A stretch of 64,000 nucleotides of DNA, from assembly GCA_024508675.1 (NCBI GenBank), contig JANINQ010000003.1, forward strand, positions 186,001-250,000. The letters are read 5' to 3'. Shown piece after piece: positions 28,589-37,359 of this stretch. Source of the stretch: Afipia sp. (GTDB lineage Bacteria; Pseudomonadota; Alphaproteobacteria; Rhizobiales; Xanthobacteraceae). Position 1 is the stretch's first letter, and the number at the start of each line of letters is the position of its first letter. The notes beneath the pieces are model-generated. The model saw only the letters and a list, made by a program, of their open reading frames with translations. It ran no database searches and was not told where the DNA came from. Position numbers and translations under genes: made by a program.

Positions 28589-28972
28589 CTACGCCGTCAC
28601 ACCCTTCAGCGTGGCCTCGATGGTTCGCGCGAGGGTCTCGATCTGGAAAGGCTTTTGCAGCGTCGGGCGATCGCGGAATTTTTCCGGCACGCCCTGCACG
28701 CCGTAGCCGGTCGCGAACACGAATGGAATGTCGCGCAACTGGATTGCCTCGGCCACAGGTGAAATCACCTTGCCGTTGACGTTCACGTCGAGGATCGCGA
28801 TGTCGAAGTCCGTCGCCTGAACGAGGCGCACACCTTCGTCGATGTCGCCAGCCTCGGCCGCGATCGCGTAGCCGAGTTCTTCCAGCATATCCGCCACCAT
28901 CATGCGGATCATGACTTCGTCTTCAACAAGCAGAACCGAGGTGCGCGATCCTGCTTTGTATTGGCCCGGCAT
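28589..28972 (-). CDS. Single-domain response regulator
   Basis: A 127-aa CheY-like receiver with no output domain. Phosphorylation pocket residues are visible: acidic pair in LLVEDEVM, phospho-acceptor Asp62 in FDIAILDVNVNG, Thr/Ser position in FVFATGYG and Lys107 in LQKPF. Such stand-alone receivers often work in phosphorelays with hybrid histidine kinases; no kinase gene is nearby. It lies on the opposite strand between surE and pcm. Confidence 0.88.
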   Translation of the reverse strand: MPGQYKAGSRTSVLLVEDEVMIRMMVADMLEELGYAIAAEAGDIDEGVRLVQATDFDIAILDVNVNGKVISPVAEAIQLRDIPFVFATGYGVQGVPEKFRDRPTLQKPFQIETLARTIEATLKGVTA

Positions 28973-29168
28973 TCGTCCCCCAGTGACAAATCTGGACAGT
29001 GGTAAGTTGATGCGGAACTAACATAATTATCTCGCATGCAACTTGCATCATGTGTTTTGGTTCCCGTGCAGGAACCTGGCCAGCAAGAGCCGATCCTGCG
29101 TTATCTGTCAAACACTTCGCGGGAATCGGGTAGCAATCTTTTTGTCAAAACCCGTTGAACGGACAGGT

Positions 29169-29822
29169 ATGCAGTCGCCCCAGCCCACGCCGCACGACAA
29201 GATGATGTTTCAGCTGAACCTGCGGCAGCGCGGGATCAGCGATCAGGCGGTGCTCAAGGCGATGGAGGACGTTCCGCGCGAACTGTTCGTGACCTCGCTG
29301 GATCGCGGCTATGCTTACCGGGATACGCCGCTCGGCATTGCCTGCGGGCAGACCATCAGCCAGCCCTTCATTGTTGCCTACATGACAGAGCAACTGGATT
29401 TGCAGCCGTCGCACCGCGTCCTCGAGATCGGCACGGGATCGGGCTATCAGGCTGCAATCCTGTCGAAGCTGGCGCGGGATGTCGTGACGCTTGAGCGGTT
29501 TCGCACGCTGGCTGATCGGGCGCGGCTCGTTCTGAAAGAGCTGAAATGCAGCAATGTGGACGTGATCCTGGGCGACGGCTTCGATGTGCCGGACACGCTC
29601 GGCACCTTCGACCGGATCATGGTCACGGCGGCGATGGAGGAGATCCCCGAGGCGCTGCTCGGGCGGCTGGAGCCGGGCGGCGTCCTGATCGCGCCGGTGG
29701 GGCCGGCGGACGACAAGCAGGTGCTGGTTCGTGTGGTACGGACGGCGGAGGGGTTTGACCGGCAGGAGCTTGTGGCCGTGCGGTTTGTTCCGGCCTTGCT
29801 GGGGATTGCGCGCGAGCTGTGA
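29169..29822 (+). CDS. pcm: Protein-L-isoaspartate O-methyltransferase
   Basis: Pcm (217 aa) uses S-adenosylmethionine to methylate isoaspartyl residues, starting repair of aged proteins. Motifs are [16 protein letters not shown] (substrate site), [15 protein letters not shown] (SAM motif I) and [32 protein letters not shown]. Start ATG 29169 matches the family N-terminus ([23 protein letters not shown] without its extension); the frame is open back to 29043. A GGACAGG stretch precedes the start. Confidence 0.93.
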   Translation: MQSPQPTPHDKMMFQLNLRQRGISDQAVLKAMEDVPRELFVTSLDRGYAYRDTPLGIACGQTISQPFIVAYMTEQLDLQPSHRVLEIGTGSGYQAAILSKLARDVVTLERFRTLADRARLVLKELKCSNVDVILGDGFDVPDTLGTFDRIMVTAAMEEIPEALLGRLEPGGVLIAPVGPADDKQVLVRVVRTAEGFDRQELVAVRFVPALLGIAREL

Positions 29823-29960
29823 GCCTGCGGATTTTCGCTTTGCAGCATCGCCGCGGCGGTGCTGGCCATTGCCGGATAACGCGGATTTGCGGACTTAAAG
29901 AGTTATTTACTCGGACTGTGTTTACTCAAATTTGTGTTAGTTGCGTACGAGTGAGTAACC

Positions 29961-31346
29961 ATGTCCCGCTTTGTCGAGTTGCTAAACTCGCGTCGTGCAC
30001 CGCATTTCGTGGTCCTGACGCTCGTCTCGGTCGGATTTGGCGGGTGCAGCGCCGATACCTCGACACGGTTCTCTGATAGTTCCTTCTCGAACCCGTTCGC
30101 CTCGCGCAATGAGGCCACCGGGTCCGTTCCCAGCAATTATCGCGGCGCTCCGCAGCAGCCGTCATACCAGCAGCCCGCTTACCAGCAGCAGTCATATCAG
30201 CAGCCGCAGCGTGAGCTTCCGCAGTACGCGCGTCCGCATAATCCGCCGGTGATCTCTGCGCCGCTGTCCGCGCCTGTCGCGACATCGGGGGGCGGCCGGG
30301 GCATGGCATCCTATTCGCCGCCGCCGTCATCGCCGATCGAGACGACCGCGACCGTCGCGCCGCGTTCGGTCGCCGCGAATTCGGGATACAGCCGCGAGGG
30401 CGGCACGACGATCATCGTCGGCACCGCCGATACGCTCGACGTCATCTCGAAGCGTTACAACGTGCCGTCGTCGGAAATCCTGAAGGCCAACGGCTACAGC
30501 GGCCCGCGCATGCTTCAGCCCGGCCAGCAGCTTGTCATTCCGCGCCGCATGGCGCATGTGGCGCCTCCGGCGCTGTCGCCCGCACCGGGCACCAAGGTTG
30601 CAGCCGCGCTTCCGGCCAGTGTGCATGTCGTCAAGTCTGGCGACACGCTGATGAACCTGTCGCGCCGTCACAACATCGCGCCGGCGCAGCTTGCGGCGGC
30701 CAACAACATTCCGGTCACGACGCAGCTCAAGATCGGCAGCAAGATCAACATTCCCGGCGGCAAGGCCGTCGCGGCAGCACCGGCGCCGCAGGTTATCGCG
30801 GAAGCACCGAAACCTGCGGTCGCCGCGCCTGCAGTCCCGGCGGCAAAGCCCGTCGTGGTTGCAAGCGCCGAACCTCAGCAGAAGGCGCGTGTCGCTGCCG
30901 AGGCTCCCGCCGCCGAACTGCCGGAAGCACAGTCGCCCGTGAAGGCGGCCGATGCGACCAACGCTGTGCCGACATTCCGCTGGCCGGTGCGTGGCCGCGT
31001 GATCACCGGCTACGGCGCGAAGAACAACGGCAAGCAGAACGACGGCATCAATGTCGCCGTTCCTGAAGGCACGCCCGTGAAGGCCGCCGAAGACGGCGTG
31101 GTGGCTTACTCGGGCAGCGAACTCAAGGGTTATGGCAATCTGATCCTGGTGCGGCACTCCAACGGTTATGTCACCGCGTATGCCCACGCGAGTGAACTGA
31201 TGGTGAAGCGCGGGGACACGATCAAGCGCGGCCAGGTCATTGCCAAATCGGGTCAGACGGGAGAGGTGGGGTCGCCGCAGCTTCACTTCGAGATCCGCAA
31301 GGGATCTTCAGCCGTCGACCCGCTTCAATTCCTGAACGGCGCATAA
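29961..31346 (+). CDS. NlpD-like LysM/M23 lipoprotein, degenerate peptidase
   Basis: A 461-aa envelope protein. The N-terminus has a lipoprotein-like signal (FVVLTLVSVGFGGC, Cys about 29). A Gln/Tyr/Pro-rich low-complexity region (about 60-90), two LysM domains (about 150-195 and 218-265), an Ala/Pro linker and a C-terminal M23/LytM domain (about 335-458) follow. The LytM zinc positions look lost: NDGINVAV stands where active enzymes have H-x-G-x-D, and LHFEIRK replaces H-x-H. As with E. coli NlpD, it may activate N-acetylmuramoyl-L-alanine amidases and not cut peptidoglycan itself. Gene order surE, pcm, then this gene supports that. Confidence 0.88.
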   Translation: MSRFVELLNSRRAPHFVVLTLVSVGFGGCSADTSTRFSDSSFSNPFASRNEATGSVPSNYRGAPQQPSYQQPAYQQQSYQQPQRELPQYARPHNPPVISAPLSAPVATSGGGRGMASYSPPPSSPIETTATVAPRSVAANSGYSREGGTTIIVGTADTLDVISKRYNVPSSEILKANGYSGPRMLQPGQQLVIPRRMAHVAPPALSPAPGTKVAAALPASVHVVKSGDTLMNLSRRHNIAPAQLAAANNIPVTTQLKIGSKINIPGGKAVAAAPAPQVIAEAPKPAVAAPAVPAAKPVVVASAEPQQKARVAAEAPAAELPEAQSPVKAADATNAVPTFRWPVRGRVITGYGAKNNGKQNDGINVAVPEGTPVKAAEDGVVAYSGSELKGYGNLILVRHSNGYVTAYAHASELMVKRGDTIKRGQVIAKSGQTGEVGSPQLHFEIRKGSSAVDPLQFLNGA

Positions 31347-31371
31347 AGCCGGTATATTCAGAAAGACCAGG

Positions 31372-31404
31372 TCCCCCGGTCCGCAAGGCCGGGGGATTTT
31401 CTTT
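31372..31404 (+). terminator. Intrinsic terminator after NlpD-like gene
   Basis: TCCCCCGG pairs with CCGGGGGA around a short loop, followed by TTTTCTTT, 25 bases after the stop codon. Confidence 0.85.
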
Positions 31405-31468
31405 GCGGATATGATGCGCTGTGATGATGTCGCCGTCAGCTTCGCGCCATGCGCGTTGAGCCAGCGTC

Positions 31469-33028
31469 TCACCACCAGCTTCGCTGCATCGAAGGATAGG
31501 GCTGGTAGTAGGGCTGATAGCCGCCCCGGCGCGCGCTGCGCGGCGGAGGCGCTGAACTTGGCTGCGAGAAGATGCCGAAACCGTCGTCACTCTGTTGATA
31601 GCTGCTGTCGTCTGCCATGAGGACTTCGCTCGGCTTGCGCGTGATGAACCCGCCTTGCGGCTGGTCGCTAAGCACCGCGACAAACTCGGTCCGGTAATTG
31701 GTCTCTTCGCTCAGCGGTTCGTCGGAGATGACGATGGAAGATCGCGGCAATGCGGTCGGCGCGATACGATCGAGGATCTCCTTCGGGATCGTGATGCGGT
31801 CCAGCGCGTTTTTGGCATCGTCGCCCTTATCGATCGTGACAGCGCTCCAGCGCAGGCCCGCGTCGTTGCGCGCCACGGCGGTAAACACATGGGTCCCGAT
31901 TGGCTTTCCGGCGTCGCGGATCGTGATCGGGACTTCAATGGTTGCATCGAACACGACACCGCCGCCGTCCGGCGCCGGCTTGTGCGTGTTGCGCCGGACG
32001 TAAAGCCGCCGTGTCGCGCGGCTGACGTAGATCGAGACCGGCTCAAGCGCCAGCTTCGCGTCGAGCGCCGCCTTGTCGGTATCGGCCTTTCTTGCCAGAG
32101 CCGCCTTGGCTGCTTCCTTGGCCGTGCTGGCTGCATCGAGTTTAGATGATGCGTCTGTCTTGGCAGCATTGAACTGGGTCGTCAGTTCTGCGGCCTTGGC
32201 AGCAGCCTTTTGCTGGCGGTCCTCGGCCTTTGCCTTGGTCTGATCGGTTTTGGCAGAAGCCACTGCCTTCTCGGCGGCTGCGAGTTCGGCGTCGGCGCGT
32301 ACCTTGAGGCGTTCCAGTTTGCGCAGGGACGCTGCGAGAGGCGCCGAGTCCCGCGCCGCCGCCGCCGCGGTCTTTTTGGTTTCGTCAGCCGCAGCGGCGG
32401 CGTCCGCTGCTTCGCGCGACAGTGTTTCCGCTTTGAGCGGAGCCGCAGCGATCGTCTCTGCGTTCGGCGTGACGAGCGAGAGGGTCGGGTGAGAGAAATC
32501 GATTGGCGCGGCGTCCTCGGGCGAAATGATCACGCGCATTCCGAGGCGGGTCTTGTCGAACAGCCTTTCCGCGAAGCCAAACGGCATTCGCACGCAGCCG
32601 TGCGAGGCGGCATAGCCGGGGAGCGGCCCGCCATGCAGTGCGAGGCCGTTCCAGGTGATGCGCTGCATGTTCGGCATCGACGCATCGTCATACATGTTCG
32701 AGCGATGGTCCTTGTTCTTCTGGACAATGGCGAAGACACCGGCGGGCGTCTCGCGCTCCCTGACGCCGGTTGATACCGGGGCACGCAGAATCCAGCCTTC
32801 GGCGTCATAGAGCGTGACCTGCTGGCTCTTGATCGACACGATAGCCATGATCGGCTCGCCCGCCTCGCGCGGGGCCGTGGCTTCGGTGGCCTGCACGCGG
32901 CGTGCCTGCTTGGCCGCGTCTGCGGCAGATGTCATCAGCGTGGCCATTGCCGCGAACGTCACAACGGTTAAAGGCTTCCGACGGCGCATTCCCACGGTGG
33001 ATTTCCCCGACGTCCATCGACCAGCCAT
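31469..33028 (-). CDS. L,D-transpeptidase (YkuD) with a second degenerate domain
   Basis: A 519-aa exported protein that probably forms 3-3 peptidoglycan cross-links or attaches proteins to peptidoglycan. After a signal peptide (KPLTVVTFAAMATLMTSAADA) comes a YkuD domain with the catalytic set LHGGPLPGYAASHGCVRMP. A long Ala/Lys/Asp coiled-coil-like linker follows (about residues 220-320 of this product). A second region (VSIYVSRATRRLYVRR ... GKPIGTHVFTAV) looks like a YkuD copy without the Cys. The tail is Gln/Tyr/Pro-rich. Start: ATG 33028 has a GGGGA site; ATG 32989 (MRRRKPLTVV) is a good alternative. Confidence 0.82.
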   Translation of the reverse strand: MAGRWTSGKSTVGMRRRKPLTVVTFAAMATLMTSAADAAKQARRVQATEATAPREAGEPIMAIVSIKSQQVTLYDAEGWILRAPVSTGVRERETPAGVFAIVQKNKDHRSNMYDDASMPNMQRITWNGLALHGGPLPGYAASHGCVRMPFGFAERLFDKTRLGMRVIISPEDAAPIDFSHPTLSLVTPNAETIAAAPLKAETLSREAADAAAAADETKKTAAAAARDSAPLAASLRKLERLKVRADAELAAAEKAVASAKTDQTKAKAEDRQQKAAAKAAELTTQFNAAKTDASSKLDAASTAKEAAKAALARKADTDKAALDAKLALEPVSIYVSRATRRLYVRRNTHKPAPDGGGVVFDATIEVPITIRDAGKPIGTHVFTAVARNDAGLRWSAVTIDKGDDAKNALDRITIPKEILDRIAPTALPRSSIVISDEPLSEETNYRTEFVAVLSDQPQGGFITRKPSEVLMADDSSYQQSDDGFGIFSQPSSAPPPRSARRGGYQPYYQPYPSMQRSWW

Positions 33029-33182
33029 TCCATTCCCCGTTCCAATGCGCATCTGCGTAGCCAGCCTCACATATCCGACTCGTGAGGAACAAGCATGTTC
33101 GCAGCCGAAGTAGGCGCTTTGCGGGCTCCCTCCCACGGTCGGGTGCGGGCCTTGATGAATACCCGGGTGTGGATTCTGGCTT

Positions 33183-33207
33183 ATGACAGTGCGTGTCATG
33201 AACACGC
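33183..33207. promoter_or_regulatory. Two overlapping perfect palindromes upstream of L,D-transpeptidase
   Basis: ATGACA-5-TGTCAT (33183-33199) overlaps GCGTGT-5-ACACGC (33191-33207). They lie about 155 bases upstream of the transpeptidase start. Two alternative dyads sharing a half could be an operator. No matching regulator is identified. Confidence 0.35.
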
Positions 33208-33242
33208 CTGATGCCCGTTCAGGTGGATTGCCGGGCAAGCGG

Positions 33243-33262
33243 CCCCCGGCGAAAGCCGGGGG
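33243..33262. terminator. GAAA-loop hairpin after MFS gene
   Basis: CCCCCGGC and GCCGGGGG form a perfect 8-bp stem with a GAAA loop, 40 bases beyond the reverse-strand MFS stop. There is no T-run on that strand, so it is a transcript-end hairpin of uncertain efficiency. Confidence 0.5.
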
Positions 33263-33301
33263 ATCTTTGTTGCAAGGCGGGTCCCGGTCGCGAATGCCGG
33301 T

Positions 33302-34858
33302 TCACTCCGCCGTGTCGATGGCGTGGGTCAGGCGTTGCCCTGCGGCTGCCTTCTCCGAGCCGAAGATCAGGAAGCTGAGCACGGCCAGTATCCATGCGCC
33401 GATGCCGCCATAGAGCATCACCCAGCCGAAGCCCTTGACCAGTGCGGTGTGAACCGCCGCGCCTGACGGATCGTAGGCCGACAGCATCGGATAGGTGTGT
33501 TGCAGCGATCCGAGATTGCCGGTGGCAATGGTGGAGGCCAGCGCACGCAACTGCTGTCCATCGAGCGCGCCGGAAAACGTCTCCGGAAGAAACCATCGAA
33601 TGCCTTCCAGCAGGATCAGTCCCATCACGGCGATGTTGATGGCGAGCGCGATCAGGCGTGCGCTGATGTCGATGCCGGATGCCATGCCCGCGCGATTGCT
33701 CGGAACCGAGCCGGTCGTGGTGTTGGTGACGGAGGTGTTGGTGAGGCCAAGTCCGATGCCGGACAGCAGTGAGCCGGGAAGAACCGTCAGCCAGCTTGCG
33801 TGATCGATGCCGCTGCCGAGGCGCATCGCGATGAAGCCGGTGCCCATGATGGCCATGCCGAGTGGAATGACTGTGCGTGCGCCGTAACGGCGAAGCAGAT
33901 GATCGGCAATGGGCGGCATCACAAGAAACGGGATCGTGTAGGCAAGCAGCAGGAATCCCGCAGCCTTGCTGTCGAGGCCAAGGCCGCCTGCGAAGTAGAT
34001 CGGCAGATAGATCATGAACGGCCAGTAACAGAAGTTCATGCCGATGCAGCCGATGATGGCGCCGCTGAATTTGCGGATGCGGAACACCGAAAAGTCGAAC
34101 ATCGGCTGGGCGATGTAGCGTTCCACGACCACAAAGACAACGAAACTTGCAAGCGTGATCGCCGCGAGTCCGAGTGCAGTGGTTCTGTCGAGGTCGGCTC
34201 CCTGCGTGATGAGGTAGGTCAGGCCGAAGACGGCGACCGTCAGTGTCACGATGCCCCAGCCGTCCAGTTGCTTTGCATGCGGATCGCGGGATTCCCGGAT
34301 GCCGGCGCAGGCTGGAATGAGTGCGATGAGGGTGAGGGGAACGTGAATCAGAAACACCCAGTGCCAGCTTGCCACCGCGGCGATCGTGCTGCCGATGATC
34401 GGGCCGAACCCGAGGCCGATGCCGCTGATGACGCCCCAGCTCGTGAACGCCCGGCCGCGCTGTTTTTCATCCTGATACTGATGCGAGATGATGGCGATGG
34501 AGCAGGTGAGCATCGCGCCGCCGGCAAGTCCCTGCAAGAAGCGCGCGACGATCAGCACCGCTGCGCTCTGCGCCAGACCGCATGCCAGCGACGTGAGGCC
34601 GAAGGCGATGGTCGTTACGATAAAGACCAGCTTGCGGCCGTAGCGGTCGGCAAAGGTGCCGGTTGCCATCAGCACCGTGGTGCAGGCGATGGTGTAGGCG
34701 TTCATGATCCATTGCAGGTCCTTGAAGCCGGCGGGCAGCGCCGTTTCGAGGGTCGGCAAGATGACCGGAACGCTGGAGATTTCGAGGCCGAACATCAGTG
34801 ATGCCAGACACACGCCGATCAGTGCGGCGAGGTTTCCGGCTGAGGGGGAGGCGGTCAT
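33302..34858 (-). CDS. MFS transporter, DHA2-type drug exporter
   Basis: A 518-aa major facilitator with about 14 membrane segments, the DHA2 (EmrB/QacA) layout. Motif A is TGTFADRYGRKLVFI between TM2 and TM3. The antiporter-type motif C is seen as GVISGIGLGFGPIIGSTIA. Start ATG 34858 has AAAGGA upstream; the frame extends to 34918 without support. It is divergently transcribed from the LysR gene at 34975, with 116 bases between them, the usual arrangement of an LTTR and its target. The substrate is unknown. Confidence 0.9.
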   Translation of the reverse strand: MTASPSAGNLAALIGVCLASLMFGLEISSVPVILPTLETALPAGFKDLQWIMNAYTIACTTVLMATGTFADRYGRKLVFIVTTIAFGLTSLACGLAQSAAVLIVARFLQGLAGGAMLTCSIAIISHQYQDEKQRGRAFTSWGVISGIGLGFGPIIGSTIAAVASWHWVFLIHVPLTLIALIPACAGIRESRDPHAKQLDGWGIVTLTVAVFGLTYLITQGADLDRTTALGLAAITLASFVVFVVVERYIAQPMFDFSVFRIRKFSGAIIGCIGMNFCYWPFMIYLPIYFAGGLGLDSKAAGFLLLAYTIPFLVMPPIADHLLRRYGARTVIPLGMAIMGTGFIAMRLGSGIDHASWLTVLPGSLLSGIGLGLTNTSVTNTTTGSVPSNRAGMASGIDISARLIALAINIAVMGLILLEGIRWFLPETFSGALDGQQLRALASTIATGNLGSLQHTYPMLSAYDPSGAAVHTALVKGFGWVMLYGGIGAWILAVLSFLIFGSEKAAAGQRLTHAIDTAE

Positions 34859-34974
34859 GGAAGTCCTTTCAGCCCACGCGACAATGCGGGCGGGCTGGTA
34901 TGGACGCTCCGGTTTCATGACGGAAATGAATTGATTTTATTGATTTCAGTTTCTCATGTCATATATTTGGCGGC

Positions 34975-35871
34975 ATGGATTTCGAACCCACCTTGCTTCG
35001 CGCCTTTGTTGCGGTCTGCGATACCGGCGGCTTCACGCGCGCGGCTGAACGGCTCAATCTGACCCAGTCCGCGGTCAGCCATCAGATCCGGCGGCTGGAA
35101 GAACAGGTGGGCCGGCCGCTGCTGCATCGGACCACGCGCAAGCTTACGGTGACCGAAGACGGCGAGGACTTCCTGCGCCACGCGGAGCAGATCCTGCAAG
35201 GTCAGGACGCGCTCACCCGCCGCTTCCGCTCCTCCACGATCTCGGGCGTCATCCGTCTTGGCGTTCCGGAAAACTTCATCGGCGACCGGCTGCCGCAACT
35301 GCTCGGCCGCTTCGCGCGGCAGTATCCGTCGATCCGTCTCGAAGTCTCGGTCAGCGTCTGTCTCGATCTGCGGGCCAAGATCGATACGGGCGAACTCGAC
35401 CTCGCGGTCGCGATTACCGAATCCAATGACGAGGGCGGAAAGGTTCTGCGCCAAACCCAGTTCGTCTGGGCCGCGGCCGATACATTTGTGCGGCCGGAGA
35501 ATGCATCGATGCCTTTCGCCTTCTCGCCGCCGCCTTGCGCGCTGCGCTCGATGGGGATCGATGCTCTCACCGCGTCGGGCATCGAATGGCATGTGGCTTT
35601 TACTTCGGCGAACCAGCACGGCCTGAAGGCGGCTGTGAAAGCAGGGCTGGCAGTCTCGATCTTCGCGAAGGAAGAAATCGAACCGTGGATGGCCGTTCTC
35701 GATGAGAGCGACGGCCTGCCGCCGTTGCCGAAAGCGAAATACGTTCTGATCCAGAAGCGGGGCGATCAGATGCCGTGCACCTCCGAGCTTGGCCGGCTGA
35801 TCGTGGACGAGGCGAGCCTGTCCGGCATAACGGCCGTGCCGGAACGCGCGCGTCTCCGGCCGGTGTCGTAA
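34975..35871 (+). CDS. LysR-type transcriptional regulator
   Basis: A 298-aa LTTR with an N-terminal winged helix-turn-helix (LLRAFVAVCDTGGFTRAAERLNLTQSAVSHQIRRLEEQ) and a C-terminal periplasmic-binding-like effector domain (about 90-290). Divergent placement suggests it controls the MFS exporter at 33302-34858 from the AT-rich 116-base gap. The inducer is unknown. Confidence 0.92.
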   Translation: MDFEPTLLRAFVAVCDTGGFTRAAERLNLTQSAVSHQIRRLEEQVGRPLLHRTTRKLTVTEDGEDFLRHAEQILQGQDALTRRFRSSTISGVIRLGVPENFIGDRLPQLLGRFARQYPSIRLEVSVSVCLDLRAKIDTGELDLAVAITESNDEGGKVLRQTQFVWAAADTFVRPENASMPFAFSPPPCALRSMGIDALTASGIEWHVAFTSANQHGLKAAVKAGLAVSIFAKEEIEPWMAVLDESDGLPPLPKAKYVLIQKRGDQMPCTSELGRLIVDEASLSGITAVPERARLRPVS

Positions 35872-35925
35872 CCCGCTCGGGCAAGCGCGCCCCATTGAAG
35901 CTGAGACCGATCGCGTCGTTGCCGG

Positions 35926-36342
35926 TCAGGCGGGCGCCGCGCTTGGCTGCGCCTGATGCTGATAGCGGTGTTCCTGCGTCACGCCTCCGTAGCCATAGGC
36001 ACTCGCACGGCAGTCGATCACATGGACATTGGAGTGGGGATGGACGTTGCCGATGACATCCGAGAGGGCGGCAAAGGCTGCTTCCTGATACTCGGCCTTC
36101 TGCCACTTCGTGCAAGTCTCGTCCGTGATTGTCACCTCAAGCCGGAACGAGTTCTTGCCGTGTTCGACAAGCGACTTGCCCGCGATGAACCACTGGTCTT
36201 GCGGAATGTATTGCACCATCGCCACGGTCTGCTGAGGCTTCTTGTCGAGCAGGGTGCAGGTGACCGACGTGATCCTTGCCACGGCACGCCGGGTGAGATC
36301 GGCGTCGGGCTGACCGGAAATCCGCAGGGTGATGCCAGGCAT
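35926..36342 (-). CDS. Tautomerase-superfamily protein
   Basis: A 138-aa protein whose start (MPGITLRISG) places Pro immediately after Met, the catalytic Pro1 of 4-oxalocrotonate tautomerase relatives once Met is removed. The next parts, LTRRAVARITSVTCTLLDKKPQQTVAMVQYIPQDQWFIAGKSL, follow the monomer pattern, and the second half resembles a further degenerate repeat. The substrate is not known. It is divergent from the LysR gene at 36447, which may regulate it. ATG 36342 is chosen for Pro1; the frame is open to 36435. Confidence 0.78.
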   Translation of the reverse strand: MPGITLRISGQPDADLTRRAVARITSVTCTLLDKKPQQTVAMVQYIPQDQWFIAGKSLVEHGKNSFRLEVTITDETCTKWQKAEYQEAAFAALSDVIGNVHPHSNVHVIDCRASAYGYGGVTQEHRYQHQAQPSAAPA

Positions 36343-36446
36343 CGAAGTCTCCGTTCGTCTGAGAGGTGTCTTCTGGATTCGGAGCCTAGGCACGTTCTTG
36401 TTATTTGAAAAACAGGAATACGTGGTAACATCCATCGGATAATCGG

Positions 36447-37331
36447 ATGGATAGCATGCGTCGTTTCGATCCCGATCTCCTGCAAACCTTGGTCGCGGTG
36501 GCCGATGCCGGCAGCCTGTCGGCGGCGGCGCCGCAGCTTTGCCGGTCGCAGTCCGCGGTCAGCGAGCAGCTTCGCAAGCTCGAGGAGATGTGTGGTCTGC
36601 GTCTTTTCTCGCGCGGCAAGACCGGCGCGACGCTGACGCCCGCCGGCGAGCGGCTGCTCGTTCATGCACGCAAGATTCTCGCCATGCACGACATCGCCTA
36701 TCAGGACATGCAGGGCGTTCTGCTTGCGGGGGATCTTCGCCTCGCGATCACCGACTATTTTCGCCCGGCTTCGATTGCGGGCATCCTCAAGCGGATACGG
36801 AGCAAGTATCCGCGCCTGCGCCTGCATGTCTCGATCCGCAAGAGCGCGTTGATCGAGCAGGACGCGGTCAACGGCGAGTACGACATCGGACTCTCGATGC
36901 GTATTCTGGACGGCGCCGGGCAGCACAGCCGCGGCGCGGCCGATGGCCGGATCAGGCTGCGTCGCGAGCCATTGTCGTGGGTGGCCGACGCGTCGCTTCC
37001 GCTGGAGGACATGCAGCCGTTGCCGCTGATCGTTCTGCCGTCAACCTGCTCGCTTCAGCAGTTCATCGTTCGCATGCTGGAGCATCACGGCGTGCGCTAC
37101 GAAGTCGCGCATTCGGCATCGGGCGTCGGCGGCCTTCATCTCGCGCTGGCGGCGGGACTCGGTGTGTCCTGTCTCAACGACTCGGCGATTCCGTCCGGAG
37201 TGCGGCGATTGAACGACGAAGACAGCTTTCCGCCGCTGCCTGACGTCGAGTTCAGTCTTCTGCCTCCGCGCCCGAACGAACTGCCTGTGGTCACGCAGGT
37301 CAGGGAGATGCTGGCTCAGGAACTGTTGTGA
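36447..37331 (+). CDS. LysR-type transcriptional regulator
   Basis: A 294-aa LTTR. The DNA-binding helix-turn-helix is DLLQTLVAVADAGSLSAAAPQLCRSQSAVSEQLRKLEE, and the effector domain spans about 92-290. It starts 104 bases from the divergent tautomerase gene, its probable target. ATG 36456 (MRRFDPDLL) is an equally good start. It differs clearly from the LysR protein at 34975, so this is not a recent duplication. Confidence 0.9.
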   Translation: MDSMRRFDPDLLQTLVAVADAGSLSAAAPQLCRSQSAVSEQLRKLEEMCGLRLFSRGKTGATLTPAGERLLVHARKILAMHDIAYQDMQGVLLAGDLRLAITDYFRPASIAGILKRIRSKYPRLRLHVSIRKSALIEQDAVNGEYDIGLSMRILDGAGQHSRGAADGRIRLRREPLSWVADASLPLEDMQPLPLIVLPSTCSLQQFIVRMLEHHGVRYEVAHSASGVGGLHLALAAGLGVSCLNDSAIPSGVRRLNDEDSFPPLPDVEFSLLPPRPNELPVVTQVREMLAQELL

Positions 37332-37359
37332 GCCACGCCCCCGGATTCGGATTCCCGGC

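Noticed and set aside
25524..31468. CRISPR array suggested by repeated palindromes
   Set aside because: The palindromes are few, of different lengths, imperfect, and not spaced by uniform unique spacers. No cas gene is present.
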